DNA of 64,000 nucleotides from Oscillospiraceae bacterium (GCA_015066015.1 SVPE01000012.1:1-64000); one strand, 5' to 3'; counted from the first letter of the stretch, positions 46,111-55,779 are shown. Made by a program: numbers and translations. Notes: generated from the sequence alone by a model not told the origin.

Positions 46111-47221
46111 ATGCATATTCTTTATAAATTCTGTCTACAATTTCGTTCATTTCGTCCATATGCTTTTCCATTTCCTCAACAAGCTTGAATTGATTTCTCG
46201 CCCTGATAAGATTGTGGTCATCATAACGGATTTTGAAATAAACGTCACCGTCAAGATAGTCTGTAAGGAAACGGATACCGCATTCATAGGTCATTATCTT
46301 TGCACCGAAGGCAAGATGCTTTACCTCAGCCTTTGTGAGTGCGGTTGCACAGGTTGACAAGAATCCCCTTGTAAAGCTTTCAAAAAGAGGAAGCGAAAGC
46401 TGTACCTTGTCAAGTTTTTTTTCATCCTCTGTTGCAGTGTTTGCACCGAAACGGATAGCATCTCCGAAATCATAAAGAGAAAAGCCCGGCATAATTGTAT
46501 CAAGATCAATAACACAGATGCTTTCTTTTGTGTTCTTGTCAAAAAGGATGTTGTTGAGCTTTGTGTCATTGTGGGTAACCCTGAGAGGAATAAGCCCGTC
46601 CCTGTAAAGTTTAAGAATTACCTTCGTATCAGCAGATCTTGCAAGAGCAAAGTCAATTTCAGGCTGAACCTCTGAGGCTCTGCCCTTAACATCGGCAGCA
46701 ACAGACGCCTTGAGATTTTCCAGACGCTTGGGAGTGTTGTGAAAATCTTTGATTGTTTCGTAAAGGCTTTCCATCGGATAACCGCTGAGATTTTTCTGGA
46801 AACGGCCGAAGCTTCTGCCCGCATTTTCAAAAACAGATGCATTCTTAATAATATTGATTGTATAGGCGTCGTCAATATAACGGTAAACCCTCCAACATTT
46901 GTCGTTGTAGAAGTAGTAATACTTACCGTCTGCTGCCGGTAAGAAGCTGAGAGTCTCACGGTCGGGATCTCCGCCGTTTTCCGCAATCTTCTCTCTCAGG
47001 AAGCTTGTTACACCGACAACATTATCCATAAGCCTGTCGGGATATTTGAAAACATGGGTGTTGATTCCCTGAACAAGATATTTCTTGAATACTCCGCCAT
47101 CATTTACAACTGCAACATTTGTAGTGTTGATATGGCCGTCACGAAGCGTTTCAACGCTTGTAAGGTCACCCTCGATACCGAATATATTACAGATATCCAT
47201 TATTTCTTTGATAAGTTCCAT
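46109..47221 (-). CDS. APH-fold sugar kinase (N-acetylhexosamine 1-kinase-like)
   Basis: A 370-residue kinase with an aminoglycoside-phosphotransferase fold. Visible are the N-terminal ETLRDGHINTTNVAV, the Brenner motif VTHNDTKLNNILFDK (HxDxxxxN) and the Mg-binding VIDLDTIMPGFSLYDFGDAIR. The LRDGHINTT and INTHVFKYPDRLMDN segments resemble NahK-type N-acetylhexosamine 1-kinases. It lies after an alpha-galactosidase and a CBM9-like gene, so I infer phosphorylation of the released hexose (galactose or GalNAc) at C1. The exact sugar is uncertain. Confidence 0.75.
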   Translation of the reverse strand: MELIKEIMDICNIFGIEGDLTSVETLRDGHINTTNVAVVNDGGVFKKYLVQGINTHVFKYPDRLMDNVVGVTSFLREKIAENGGDPDRETLSFLPAADGKYYYFYNDKCWRVYRYIDDAYTINIIKNASVFENAGRSFGRFQKNLSGYPMESLYETIKDFHNTPKRLENLKASVAADVKGRASEVQPEIDFALARSADTKVILKLYRDGLIPLRVTHNDTKLNNILFDKNTKESICVIDLDTIMPGFSLYDFGDAIRFGANTATEDEKKLDKVQLSLPLFESFTRGFLSTCATALTKAEVKHLAFGAKIMTYECGIRFLTDYLDGDVYFKIRYDDHNLIRARNQFKLVEEMEKHMDEMNEIVDRIYKEYA

Positions 47222-47227
47222 TTTTCT

Positions 47228-47842
47228 TTACCTTTCAGTTATTATTATCTGCGCAAAGCATTCCGGATTATGAAAGCCCGGCGGCAGAGTGCCCATTTTA
47301 TTAAAAGAATCATAATGAGGCTTTGAAGTGAGGTCGCCACACTTGTAAAAGTTGCCTCTGATACTGCAGGCTCCGGCGGTAAAAGTCTCACCGAAGGCCT
47401 CGGAAATAAGGCTTGCCGAAATAAAAAGCTCCAGATTCCAACCCTGAGGAGAAATTTCAGCTTTCACCGAAGCCGCCTCATCGGTAAGGCTTGCAAGAAA
47501 AACTCTGTCTTCCCTGCCCTTTCCGAACTGACAAAGGTAAGCTCCGACAGGATTCATCTCAAAGTTTAGATATTCCTCTCTGTGAGAAAAGGGACAAATG
47601 AAAAATTCCATGCAGCTGTCTTCCCAGATATTTTCGTCCCTTTTTGTGTTTACGAAGCGAAGGTCCGTTTCATCTGTTCTCATTTTAAGGAAGATACCCT
47701 TTTCTTTTACAAAGCACATTTTAAAGAAGGTATTATAATGAACCGAACTGTCCCAGTTTGAAAACTCAAGGCTACCCTCCTGAACCTTGTCCCATTGAGG
47801 CTCGTTTTCAAAAACATAGGTTTCGTACACCTTATTACTCAT
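47228..47842 (-). CDS. Carbohydrate-binding family 9-like protein
   Basis: A 204-residue protein without a signal peptide. The beta-rich sequence with DENIWEDSCMEFFICP, YLNFEMNPVGAYLCQFG and a C-terminal GNFYKCGDLTSKPHY segment is what I know as the CBM9-like family. It lies between the alpha-galactosidase (1 nt) and the kinase (6 nt), so all three genes are tightly coupled. A role in binding the sugar or glycan in the cytoplasm is inferred. Confidence 0.75.
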   Translation of the reverse strand: MSNKVYETYVFENEPQWDKVQEGSLEFSNWDSSVHYNTFFKMCFVKEKGIFLKMRTDETDLRFVNTKRDENIWEDSCMEFFICPFSHREEYLNFEMNPVGAYLCQFGKGREDRVFLASLTDEAASVKAEISPQGWNLELFISASLISEAFGETFTAGACSIRGNFYKCGDLTSKPHYDSFNKMGTLPPGFHNPECFAQIIITER

Positions 47843-47843
47843 T

Positions 47844-50180
47844 TCAGTTCTCTTTCTTTTTCAGATAGTACATTCTTGAATCGTTATCGAAAAGCATTCT
47901 TGCAGTAAGAGGATTGAAGCCCGGCTGAACAGGCTTGAAGCCCGATGACATAAGTGCGTCACCGCCTACAACATAATCTTCCTTTTCAATGGGAAGTCTT
48001 ACTATATCGCAGACTGCATCATAGAACTTACTGTCCTCTGTCTTGATATCGATGGGAAGAACATTGATGTGTGCACCGAAATTCTTCAGGCTGATAATCT
48101 GAGGACGGTTTGTAAGTCTGTAATCAAAGCTTTCCTCAATGCCTGAGAAACGTACGATATCGGATGTACTGTTTGGTGAAACACGGTTAATGAAGTAGCC
48201 GAGCATTGATTCGCTCTTATCCTTTGAAGTGATTTCCCAGATGCAGATGTTACCGTTTTTGAACACGTCACCGATTCTTGTATAATCACCGAACTGAAGA
48301 AGTGTACGGTGCTGCTTATAGTATTCAATCTGCTTTTTAACGGCTGCCTTTTCAAATTTTGTGAGCTTTGTAACGTCAAGCTCATATCCGAGAAGACCGA
48401 ATGCCGCAACATTGAAGCGCTGCTCAATATTTGAAGCACGGAAGTCGTTGAAGCTGACCTCGCAGGCAACGTGCATTGTCATAACCGACTGAGGATAGCC
48501 ATAGGACGTACCCGACTGAATGAACTGTCTGTCAAGAGCATCAGTATTGTCACTTGTCCAGCACTGAGGCATATAGCAGAAGGTGGCAAGGTCAAAACGG
48601 TTACCTCCTGATGAGCATGCTTCAAAGAGAATTTCGGGGAATCTTGATGTAAGTGTGTCCCAGATTCTGTAAAGACCTATAATATATCTGTGGAAGAATT
48701 CACCGCTTCTTGCACCCTTTCTTCTTGAGAAAATATCAGTGAAATGACGGTTGCAGTCCCACTTGATGTATTCGATGTTGCCGTAACGGAAAACATCGGT
48801 CATTGTATTGGTAATGTATTCAACAACATCATCTCTTGTAAGGTCAAGAATAAGCTGATTTCTGCCTTGTGAAGGCTCGTATTTATCTGTTGTAACCGCC
48901 CAGTCGGGATGTGCACGGTAAAGATCGGAGTCGGGATTAACCATTTCAGGCTCAACCCACAGACCGAACTTAAGACCCATATCATTGACCTTTTTGCTAA
49001 GGCCGTCGATACCGCTGGGAAGCTTCTTCTTGTTTACCACCCAGTCACCGAGACCTGCCTTATCGTTGTTACGCTTACCGAACCAACCGTCATCAAGAAC
49101 AAACATCTCTGCACCGATGTCCTTTGCAGCTGCGGCGATAGAAAGGATTTTCTTTTCGTTGAAATCCATAAAGGTTGCTTCCCAGTTATTTACAAGAATG
49201 GGACGTTCCTTATTCTTCCAATAGCCTCTTACTATATGTTCTTTTACAAAGTCGTGCATATTGTGGCTCATACCGTTAAGGCCCTCTGCACTGAAGGTCA
49301 TAACGCTTTCGGGTGCATCAAAGTAATCACCCTCGGAAAGAAGCCATTCAAATTCAAAGGGATTGATACCGTTGTGAATTCTTACGATACCGTGAGTACC
49401 GACTTCTGCCCTTGCAATGTGGTTGCCTGAATAAACAAGGTTGAAGCCGAAGCACTCTCCACTGTCCTCATTGCAGTCGTCACGTGTAACGGCAAAGAAG
49501 GGATTATGTCTGTTTGAAGAAAAGCCGATGATTGAGCCGACCTCACAGACTCCGCTGTTAAGCTCGTGCTCGTGCTTGTATCTTTCTCTTGTCCACGCAC
49601 CGTCAAAGGTGAGCATTTTATAGTTGCCCTTGGGGAGGTCAAGCTGCATACTCATAATTGAACGGATTTTGATGGGATGCTTGCTCTTATTGATAAGTCT
49701 TGCACTTCTTGTAATTACGTTACACTCTTCAAAAACAGTGTAAAGCAGGTGAAGCTCGGCACCAATGAACTCATCCTCAAGTACAACTGTGAGAGTTTCA
49801 CTGTCACCGTAGCTTGAAGGCAGCCCCTTAAGGTCAGGCTTTGCCTTTGTAACGCCGGCAACCTTGAATTTGAAATCTGTTGTATAAACATCGTCGTGGC
49901 TTAAAAGCTGCATTGCAGGCTTCTTGTAGTCGCCCTTTCCGTAGGTTGAATACTCAAGAGGAATGTGATCAAGTGAAAGACTTGTGTCTGCCTGACTGTA
50001 AGCAGTTGAATTGGGATAGCCCTGTGCGTGCTTATCGTACATATATGTGAAGGAAGCTGCGTTTCTGATTTTTTTGCCGTAGTAAAGGTTTTCAAGATGT
50101 CCGCTGGGAAGCACTCTGAAAAGATAACTGGTTTTTACCGTCTGAAGATGGAAAACATTGTCTTTGTTTGTAATAATCAT
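47844..50180 (-). CDS. GH36 alpha-galactosidase
   Basis: A 778-residue glycoside hydrolase of family GH36, with no signal peptide, so probably cytoplasmic. An N-terminal beta-sandwich (about 1-330) leads to the catalytic barrel. The nucleophile Asp is in YIKWDCNRHF, the acid/base Asp is in QCWTSDNTDALDR, and the strand motifs MFVLDDGWFG and LWVEPEMV are present. The conserved EACSSGGNRFD is also seen. It would cleave alpha-1,6 (or alpha-1,3) galactosides such as melibiose, raffinose or mucin-like glycans. It is the first gene of the operon, with a promoter at 50212-50240. Confidence 0.93.
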   Translation of the reverse strand: MIITNKDNVFHLQTVKTSYLFRVLPSGHLENLYYGKKIRNAASFTYMYDKHAQGYPNSTAYSQADTSLSLDHIPLEYSTYGKGDYKKPAMQLLSHDDVYTTDFKFKVAGVTKAKPDLKGLPSSYGDSETLTVVLEDEFIGAELHLLYTVFEECNVITRSARLINKSKHPIKIRSIMSMQLDLPKGNYKMLTFDGAWTRERYKHEHELNSGVCEVGSIIGFSSNRHNPFFAVTRDDCNEDSGECFGFNLVYSGNHIARAEVGTHGIVRIHNGINPFEFEWLLSEGDYFDAPESVMTFSAEGLNGMSHNMHDFVKEHIVRGYWKNKERPILVNNWEATFMDFNEKKILSIAAAAKDIGAEMFVLDDGWFGKRNNDKAGLGDWVVNKKKLPSGIDGLSKKVNDMGLKFGLWVEPEMVNPDSDLYRAHPDWAVTTDKYEPSQGRNQLILDLTRDDVVEYITNTMTDVFRYGNIEYIKWDCNRHFTDIFSRRKGARSGEFFHRYIIGLYRIWDTLTSRFPEILFEACSSGGNRFDLATFCYMPQCWTSDNTDALDRQFIQSGTSYGYPQSVMTMHVACEVSFNDFRASNIEQRFNVAAFGLLGYELDVTKLTKFEKAAVKKQIEYYKQHRTLLQFGDYTRIGDVFKNGNICIWEITSKDKSESMLGYFINRVSPNSTSDIVRFSGIEESFDYRLTNRPQIISLKNFGAHINVLPIDIKTEDSKFYDAVCDIVRLPIEKEDYVVGGDALMSSGFKPVQPGFNPLTARMLFDNDSRMYYLKKKEN

Positions 50181-50211
50181 AACATTTTCTCCCTATTTTA
50201 TATTATTATAT

Positions 50212-50240
50212 ATTTTATACCATTATCCCTTTTGTGTCAA
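50212..50240 (-). promoter_or_regulatory. Promoter of the alpha-galactosidase operon
   Basis: Minus strand TTGACA (50235-50240), 17-nt spacer, TAAAAT (50212-50217). The rest of the 312-bp gap to the response regulator gene contains no gene; near 50350-50390 there is an imperfect AGCTT.../AAGCT inverted repeat of unknown meaning. Confidence 0.7.
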
Positions 50241-50429
50241 TAGCTAAACCATACACGATGCACAATTGCAGGAAGAATAATTATAAGCATTTCACCTTTA
50301 TATGTTCATAGTTGACAACACATATTCCACCCTTTCGTTCAGCAGTCTCAGCTTCCTTCATGCGTTCTGAAGCTTAGCGTGAAGAGTAAAAGTAAAAATG
50401 TAAATTTTAACAAATTGTGTACAAACTTA

Positions 50430-50458
50430 TTGTAAAAGCCTTTTCTTTGTGCTATAAT
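50430..50458 (+). promoter_or_regulatory. Promoter of the two-component system
   Basis: TTGTAA (50430-50435), 17-nt spacer, TATAAT (50453-50458). Confidence 0.75.
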
Positions 50459-50492
50459 TAGCTTGTATACCTATAGTTACAGGAGGAAAATT

Positions 50493-51170
50493 ATGCAGAG
50501 AATACTTATTGCCGACGACGAAGCCAGAATACGAAAGCTTGTCAGCGATTTTCTGAAAAAGGACGGCTACGATGTTATTGAAGCAGAAGACGGAGACAGT
50601 GCACTTAGACTCTTTCTTAATATGCGCGAAAACATTGATCTTATAATTCTTGATATAATGATGCCCGGACTCAACGGTTGGGAGGTCTGCAGAAAAATCC
50701 GCGAAAGGTCAGATGTACCTGTGCTTATGCTTACTGCAAGAAGCGAAGAATTTGACGAGCTTACCGGATACGAAAGCGGCATAGACGATTATGTCACAAA
50801 GCCCTTCAGCCCTACAATTCTTGTAAAAAGAGTAGAGGCTCTGCTCAGACGGGTAAGCGGTGCAAAAGCAAACCGTGAGCGTCAGTTCAGCGAGTTGATT
50901 TTCAACGACGATGCCCACGAGGTACGCCTTGACGGAAAAGAAATTGAGCTTACCCTCAAGGAGTACAATATCCTCAAGAAGTTTCTCGATACTCCCGGCA
51001 GAGTTTTCAGCCGTGAACAGCTTCTCGACAGTATCTGGGGTTATGATTTTTCAGGGGACATCCGTACTGTTGACTCCCACGTTGCAAGGCTCAGAACAAA
51101 GCTTGGCGACTGGGGGAACAAGCATCTGAAAACAGTTTACGGTATCGGCTACAAAATTGAGGAGCTGTAA
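50493..51170 (+). CDS. OmpR/PhoB-family response regulator
   Basis: A 225-residue regulator. The receiver domain (1-115) has the acidic pocket IADDEARIRKLV, the phosphoacceptor Asp in LIILDIMMPGLNG, Thr in LTARS and Lys in DDYVTKPFSP. A winged-helix DNA-binding domain follows (about 130-223, REQLLDSIWGYDFSGDIRTVDSHVARLRTKLG). The start at 50493 has AGGAGG upstream. The kinase gene starts right after its stop codon (TAA-ATG). The signal is unknown. Confidence 0.94.
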   Translation: MQRILIADDEARIRKLVSDFLKKDGYDVIEAEDGDSALRLFLNMRENIDLIILDIMMPGLNGWEVCRKIRERSDVPVLMLTARSEEFDELTGYESGIDDYVTKPFSPTILVKRVEALLRRVSGAKANRERQFSELIFNDDAHEVRLDGKEIELTLKEYNILKKFLDTPGRVFSREQLLDSIWGYDFSGDIRTVDSHVARLRTKLGDWGNKHLKTVYGIGYKIEEL

Positions 51171-52649
51171 ATGAAAAAGAAAGAAAAACAAAACAACTCC
51201 TTAAGAAGGCGATTTTCCATAGTCGGCTTTGCAGCGGTAACTCTTTGCATTGCATTTTTTTCGGTGATACAGTTTTACCTGATGGACGACATATTCGCCC
51301 TTGCTGCAAAAGTCTCTATGATAGACGCCGCAACAGAAATTTCCGAAACTGACTTTGAAAGCCCCGACTTTCTTCCCGTAATCTCAGACTTTGAAACAAG
51401 CCGAGGCATTTATATCGAGGTCTATGACAATTCAGGAAAGCTCATATACACTACAGAAGGCAACGACTATGTCTATGACCCGGCAGAGAATCCGCAGACA
51501 AACCTCAAATCGCGAAATATGAAGGTTATCTCCCACTCACAGCGTAAAGACGGCAGCTACTTCGAGCTTCGTGAAGAGGTTTTTGCCACGGCACAGTACA
51601 TCGTTTACGGTGCTTCTCTCAAGGAAGACAGCTCACTGCAGATTTTCTATCCCGTTGACACCATAACAAAGAACGCAGAAACGGCAAGCATCACTCTTTT
51701 TGCACTGAGCGTTTTCGCCCTTATGCTTTACTACATCGCAACCTATTATCTGGGGGTTGCCTTTTCAAAGCCTGTTTACATCATTAACTCGGCTGCAAAA
51801 AAAATTGCCGACCTCGACTTCACTCAGAGCTGTCCCCGCTTCAGAATTACGGAGCTCGACGAACTCAGCAAAAGCATCAACACCCTTTCAAACTCACTGG
51901 AAAATGCTCTTAATGACCTGAAAAGCGAAAATCTCAAGCTTGAAAGCGACATTCTCAAAGAGCGTGCCCTTGAAAAAAGCCGACGCGATTTCGTTGCAAA
52001 CGCTTCCCACGAACTTAAAACTCCTATTTCTATTATTCAAGGCTATGCAGAGGGTATGAAATACGGCATAGGCTGCGACTCCACCGATGAGTTCTGCGAC
52101 ATAATAATCGACGAGGCTGAAAAGATGAACAGTCTTGTTGTAAAGCTTCTCGAATTCCTTCACATAGGCTCAGGTGAATATCCCGTTGCAATTCAGAGCT
52201 TTTATCTTGATGAGCTTCTGATAAGTCACCTGGACTCCCTTGAAAACATATTCCGTGAAAAAGGTATCACACTGAAATCTGAAATCGCCTCAAACCTTCA
52301 CGCTCTCGGTGATCCAACCCTTTTGAGAATTGTTTTCAACAACTACATTTCAAATGCAATAAGCCACAGTGATGCGGAAAAAACAATACTCGTCACCGTC
52401 AAGGAAGAAGAAAGTGTCTATAATGTCACGGTTTTCAACAGCGGAGAGCACATCTCTGACCAGGATATCGGCAACATATGGCAAAGCTTTTACCGTGCCG
52501 ACAAATCACATAGCCGTGCCGAAGGAAGATTCGGTCTCGGTCTTTCCATTGTATCTACAATTCAGGATGTACACGGAGAAAAATACGGCGTGAAAAATGT
52601 TGAGGGTGGCGTAGAATTCAACTTTACGGTGAGGAAAGCACAACACTGA
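51171..52649 (+). CDS. Sensor histidine kinase
   Basis: A 492-residue kinase partner of the preceding regulator. Two membrane spans (about 18-40 and 165-190) flank an extracellular sensor of about 125 residues with no recognised domain. A HAMP domain follows (about 190-245, FSKPVYIINSAAKKIADLDF). The HisKA motif is FVANASHELKTPISIIQGYAEGMKY. The HATPase domain (about 360-490) has the N box FNNYISNAISHS and G box RFGLGLSIVSTI. The layout resembles VanS/PhoR kinases. It is co-transcribed with the regulator. Confidence 0.94.
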   Translation: MKKKEKQNNSLRRRFSIVGFAAVTLCIAFFSVIQFYLMDDIFALAAKVSMIDAATEISETDFESPDFLPVISDFETSRGIYIEVYDNSGKLIYTTEGNDYVYDPAENPQTNLKSRNMKVISHSQRKDGSYFELREEVFATAQYIVYGASLKEDSSLQIFYPVDTITKNAETASITLFALSVFALMLYYIATYYLGVAFSKPVYIINSAAKKIADLDFTQSCPRFRITELDELSKSINTLSNSLENALNDLKSENLKLESDILKERALEKSRRDFVANASHELKTPISIIQGYAEGMKYGIGCDSTDEFCDIIIDEAEKMNSLVVKLLEFLHIGSGEYPVAIQSFYLDELLISHLDSLENIFREKGITLKSEIASNLHALGDPTLLRIVFNNYISNAISHSDAEKTILVTVKEEESVYNVTVFNSGEHISDQDIGNIWQSFYRADKSHSRAEGRFGLGLSIVSTIQDVHGEKYGVKNVEGGVEFNFTVRKAQH

Positions 52650-52710
52650 TAAAATTTACGATAGCGGAAAGCAAGTTGCCGACGATAACAATTAATATTT
52701 ATAAGTATCA

Positions 52711-52741
52711 AGCACCGTCACTTCGTTGACGGTGCTTGTCT
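52711..52741 (+). terminator. Terminator of the two-component system
   Basis: Stem AAGCACCGTCA / TGACGGTGCTT with loop CTTCGT, then GTCTTATTAT. A second small hairpin, GACGAC-CTTCGT-GTCGTC on the minus strand (52760-52777), followed by TCTTTTCTTTC, probably ends the panE-like gene. Confidence 0.7.
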
Positions 52742-52805
52742 TATTATGAAAGAAAAGAGACGACACGAAGGTCGTCCCCTAAAATTATTCTTTATATGAT
52801 ATAAA

Positions 52806-53810
52806 TCAGAACTCTGCGAGGTTGTCTGAGGTGAGCTTTCTTTCGCCACGCTCAATTTCGTGAATCATTTCAACAAGCTTTGTGTTAACGGGTGTGGGTA
52901 CGCCGTACTTTTTGCCGTTTGTTACAAAGAAGCCGTTGAGAATGTCAATTTCGGTCTTCTCGCCTGCCTCAATTGACTGGAGGGTTGAGGGCTTTACATC
53001 GCCGTAAAGCTTGCCTACCATGCCTACTACGAACTTGCAGATGCCGTTATAAATCTTGTTGTTGCCGAGTGCAAGCATTCTGTATTCGAGAACTGCGCCG
53101 TACTTGGGTACCTTGATGTTCATAGCCTTTGCAACAGCCATACCCTCTCTTGCAATATTGAGGAAAAGGTCCTTTGCTCTGTTGTCTGTAAGGATTTCAC
53201 CAAGCTTTTTACCTGTAATGCCTGCAACTGCATTGATGCAGGAGTTGATGATAAGCTTTGAGTACTGACGACCCTTGATATCCATTGTAACCTGTGCGGG
53301 AACAACATGGCTGAGCATTTCTGCAAACTTTTCAAGCATCGGTGTCTTTCTGCCATCAAGCATACCTACATAGTACTCACCAAGGCTTGTCATTGTAACA
53401 TCGTTGTCGGCATTTCTTGTTGCACCGAAACCGATCATACAGCCTACGGCCTTATCTCTGCCTACGATTTCAGCAAGCTCTTCGGTAAGAATACCGTTCT
53501 GCATACCTACAATAATGCCGCCATCGGCAATATAAGGAAGAATAAGCTTTGCACTTGCTGCCACATGAGCATACTTTGTTGCAATAATGATGATATCAAA
53601 CTTTTCGTCACCGAATTCAGAAACCTCGTGATAACATTTGAAATCAACATGGTGCTCACCTTTTGCGCCGTGAAGATAGAATCCTTCTTTTTCGATAAGT
53701 TCCTTGATTTCAGGAATATGACACTTTATTCTGATATCATATCCCTCTTTTTTGAGAAGCACTGCTACGGTACCGCCTATGGCACCTGCTCCGACTACAA
53801 GAACTTTCAT
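52806..53810 (-). CDS. Ketopantoate reductase (PanE/ApbA)-family dehydrogenase
   Basis: A 334-residue NAD(P)H oxidoreductase. The N-terminal Rossmann motif is VVGAGAIGGTVAVLLKKEGY. The Lys in GRQYSKLIINSCINAVAGITGKKLG (about 190-214) matches the catalytic Lys of 2-dehydropantoate 2-reductase. The length is slightly longer than PanE (about 300). Other pantothenate genes are absent nearby, and the neighbour is DUF2804, so it may act on another 2-oxoacid. The spacing of 33 nt to the DUF2804 gene suggests one operon. Confidence 0.8.
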   Translation of the reverse strand: MKVLVVGAGAIGGTVAVLLKKEGYDIRIKCHIPEIKELIEKEGFYLHGAKGEHHVDFKCYHEVSEFGDEKFDIIIIATKYAHVAASAKLILPYIADGGIIVGMQNGILTEELAEIVGRDKAVGCMIGFGATRNADNDVTMTSLGEYYVGMLDGRKTPMLEKFAEMLSHVVPAQVTMDIKGRQYSKLIINSCINAVAGITGKKLGEILTDNRAKDLFLNIAREGMAVAKAMNIKVPKYGAVLEYRMLALGNNKIYNGICKFVVGMVGKLYGDVKPSTLQSIEAGEKTEIDILNGFFVTNGKKYGVPTPVNTKLVEMIHEIERGERKLTSDNLAEF

Positions 53811-53843
53811 TTATGTATCCTCCATTATCTTTTATATTTTAAA

Positions 53844-54878
53844 TTAATATTTCATTCTTACTTTTTCTGCGAAGCACATTACATCCTTCAGCTCAAGCAC
53901 TGTGCCGTCATCAAGAATTGCCTTACCGCTCATTCTGCCGAAAACCTGATGCTGGTCAGTCTCGATAACACCAAGACTGATTCTTGCTGCACGGTCAATT
54001 ACAGGCACAAAGTCCATTTCAAAGCGTCCGTCACTTGATGTAAATGTCCATGGGTCTGTATAGCTTCCGTTTGCGGGAAGATTGAATGTAACATCGTCAA
54101 GCTTATGTGCAACTCCGTCGTAGAAAAGGATATTTTCCGAGGCGGCAGTTGTATCACCGAAGCCATAGCCGATATTGAAGCCGAAGGGCTTACCGTTTAC
54201 AACCGCATTGCCGCTGCCCCAATACCATGTGTTGTCGTATGTCCAGACTCCTCTGCCCCAGTCAAGTGTGCCGAAGTCAGTCTCAGGATTGAACTCATAT
54301 CTCACTCCGTCAAATTCAGCATAACCCGAAGCTCTCATACAGTTGATTTTCTGGTTATAATAGAATGCCTTCTTGTTCTCCTTCCAGGGGGTTGCAATAA
54401 CCATTGAATCCATAGGAGGCTGCGAAAGAGTTATATCAACCTTAAGACTCTTGCCGTCCTTGAACTGTCTGTATTCACCGACAATTCTTCTCTCGCCCGG
54501 CTTTACAAGGAATTCAAGATCGAGCTTCTTATCGTGATACTTTATATCACCTGCATCGGATGTACGGGGAAGCTTCATCTTGCCCATAGGGAAGAAATTG
54601 AGTATGGAGCTTGTCTGTTCCCAAGGATTTTTCTCGTCAAAAACGAGAAGTGAAGCTGACTGCATACCGATGTATCCGTCGTCGGAAAGAGTAAAGGCTA
54701 CTGCGTGCTTATCGGCAAGGATAAGATAATAGTCCCACTCCTTGATTCTGAACTTAGGTGCAGCAATATCCTCACGATTATATGTCTGGATAAGTGACTT
54801 AGACCAGCCAGGCTCTCTCAATGTGCCGTCGGCATTAAGAAGATTATTTCTTTGTGTAACTTCGTGATTTCTTGCCAT
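53844..54878 (-). CDS. DUF2804 family protein
   Basis: A 344-residue protein, beta-rich throughout, that I recognise as DUF2804. Features include HEVTQRNNLLNADGTLREPGWS at the start, KEWDYYLILADKHAVAFTLSDDGY, YNQKINCMRASGYAEF, DFGTLDWGRGVWTYDNTWYWGSG and RMSGKAILDDGTVLELKD at the end. Distant similarity to lipocalin/hydroxyneurosporene-synthase (CrtC)-like folds has been noted for such families; the activity is unknown. GGAGGA precedes the start. It is upstream of the panE-like gene on the same transcript. Confidence 0.8.
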   Translation of the reverse strand: MARNHEVTQRNNLLNADGTLREPGWSKSLIQTYNREDIAAPKFRIKEWDYYLILADKHAVAFTLSDDGYIGMQSASLLVFDEKNPWEQTSSILNFFPMGKMKLPRTSDAGDIKYHDKKLDLEFLVKPGERRIVGEYRQFKDGKSLKVDITLSQPPMDSMVIATPWKENKKAFYYNQKINCMRASGYAEFDGVRYEFNPETDFGTLDWGRGVWTYDNTWYWGSGNAVVNGKPFGFNIGYGFGDTTAASENILFYDGVAHKLDDVTFNLPANGSYTDPWTFTSSDGRFEMDFVPVIDRAARISLGVIETDQHQVFGRMSGKAILDDGTVLELKDVMCFAEKVRMKY

Positions 54879-55028
54879 ATCTGTTCCTCCTCATATTTTA
54901 TCCATTGTATTATACACTAATTTTTTCCATAAATAAATAGGATTCAATGAATTTTATGTTACATACAAAAACAGCTTTTTAAAATTGTGCAATTTTAATG
55001 ACAATTTTTTCATTATTCCCTTAACACA

Positions 55029-55057
55029 TTGACCTTTTTCTGCGAAACCCTTATAAT
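55029..55057 (+). promoter_or_regulatory. Promoter of the 55085 membrane protein gene
   Basis: TTGACC (55029-55034), 17-nt spacer, TATAAT (55052-55057). Confidence 0.75.
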
Positions 55058-55084
55058 TTAAAAAAATAATAGAAAGGATAAAAA

Positions 55085-55702
55085 ATGAAAAAGAATATTT
55101 TTTCTACAAAAGCATTCTGTCTGGGAATACTTATACCCGCCTTTATATATGGTCTTGCACTCCCCTTCTTCTGGGGCAACAACCCTGCTTCGGAGCTTGG
55201 CACGCTGTCACTTTTGTGCGAAGACCCCGACAAGAGGATTTTCTTCTGGCTGTGGGGCATTCTCACCTCGGGAAGTATCATTGCAAACACACAGTATCTC
55301 TACAGACGCTTCAACATCCGAAGCAAGTTTTACAACACACTTTGCGTTCTTGCATTCATAAGTGTCTGTCTTGTGGCTCTGACTCTCGGTCACAGCATAG
55401 CAGACTGGAACCCCAAGAGAATCGCTCACTGGGTTGCAACGGGATTTTTCATCGGATTCACCGTGGCTCCTTTGCTCCTCCCCTTCCTCAGATACAGAAA
55501 GAAGCACAAGCCCTTTTTAGCTTTTGCTGTTTGCACGGTGGGCATACTTATGACCTTCGTTGTTATTTTTGTCGTCGTGGGTAAAAGCTCTCTTATGGAA
55601 ATGATACCTATTGCACTGATTGAGATTTTCCTGTTTATTGTTAATTTTACAAACGTGGTAAAAGGCAGGGAATTAAAAGAAAAAACGGCAAGCAACAAAT
55701 AA
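55085..55702 (+). CDS. Six-span membrane protein of unknown family
   Basis: A 205-residue protein with about six hydrophobic segments (about 8-28, 52-72, 85-105, 118-138, 148-170 and 175-195). There is a charged loop, LGHSIADWNPKRIAHWVA, between segments 3 and 4, and a Lys-rich C-terminus. The spacing looks like a Frag1/DRAM- or DUF998-type topology, but I cannot assign it. Monocistronic, with its own promoter and terminator (55718-55760). Confidence 0.6.
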   Translation: MKKNIFSTKAFCLGILIPAFIYGLALPFFWGNNPASELGTLSLLCEDPDKRIFFWLWGILTSGSIIANTQYLYRRFNIRSKFYNTLCVLAFISVCLVALTLGHSIADWNPKRIAHWVATGFFIGFTVAPLLLPFLRYRKKHKPFLAFAVCTVGILMTFVVIFVVVGKSSLMEMIPIALIEIFLFIVNFTNVVKGRELKEKTASNK

Positions 55703-55717
55703 CACTGAAAAGTCAGC

Positions 55718-55760
55718 AGGTATTTTTACACTTGATGTGGAAATACCTGCTTGTTTTTGA
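55718..55760 (+). terminator. Terminator of the 55085 gene
   Basis: Stem AGCAGGTATTT / AAATACCTGCT around a 14-nt loop, followed by TGTTTTT. Confidence 0.8.
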
Positions 55761-55779
55761 GGTGTGGGGTAAAAAAAAG

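Noticed and set aside
53307-54038. 243-residue + strand open frame
   Set aside because: It lies antisense to the panE-like gene, spans its start into the DUF2804 gene, has no ribosome binding site and shows Cys/His-rich antisense composition.
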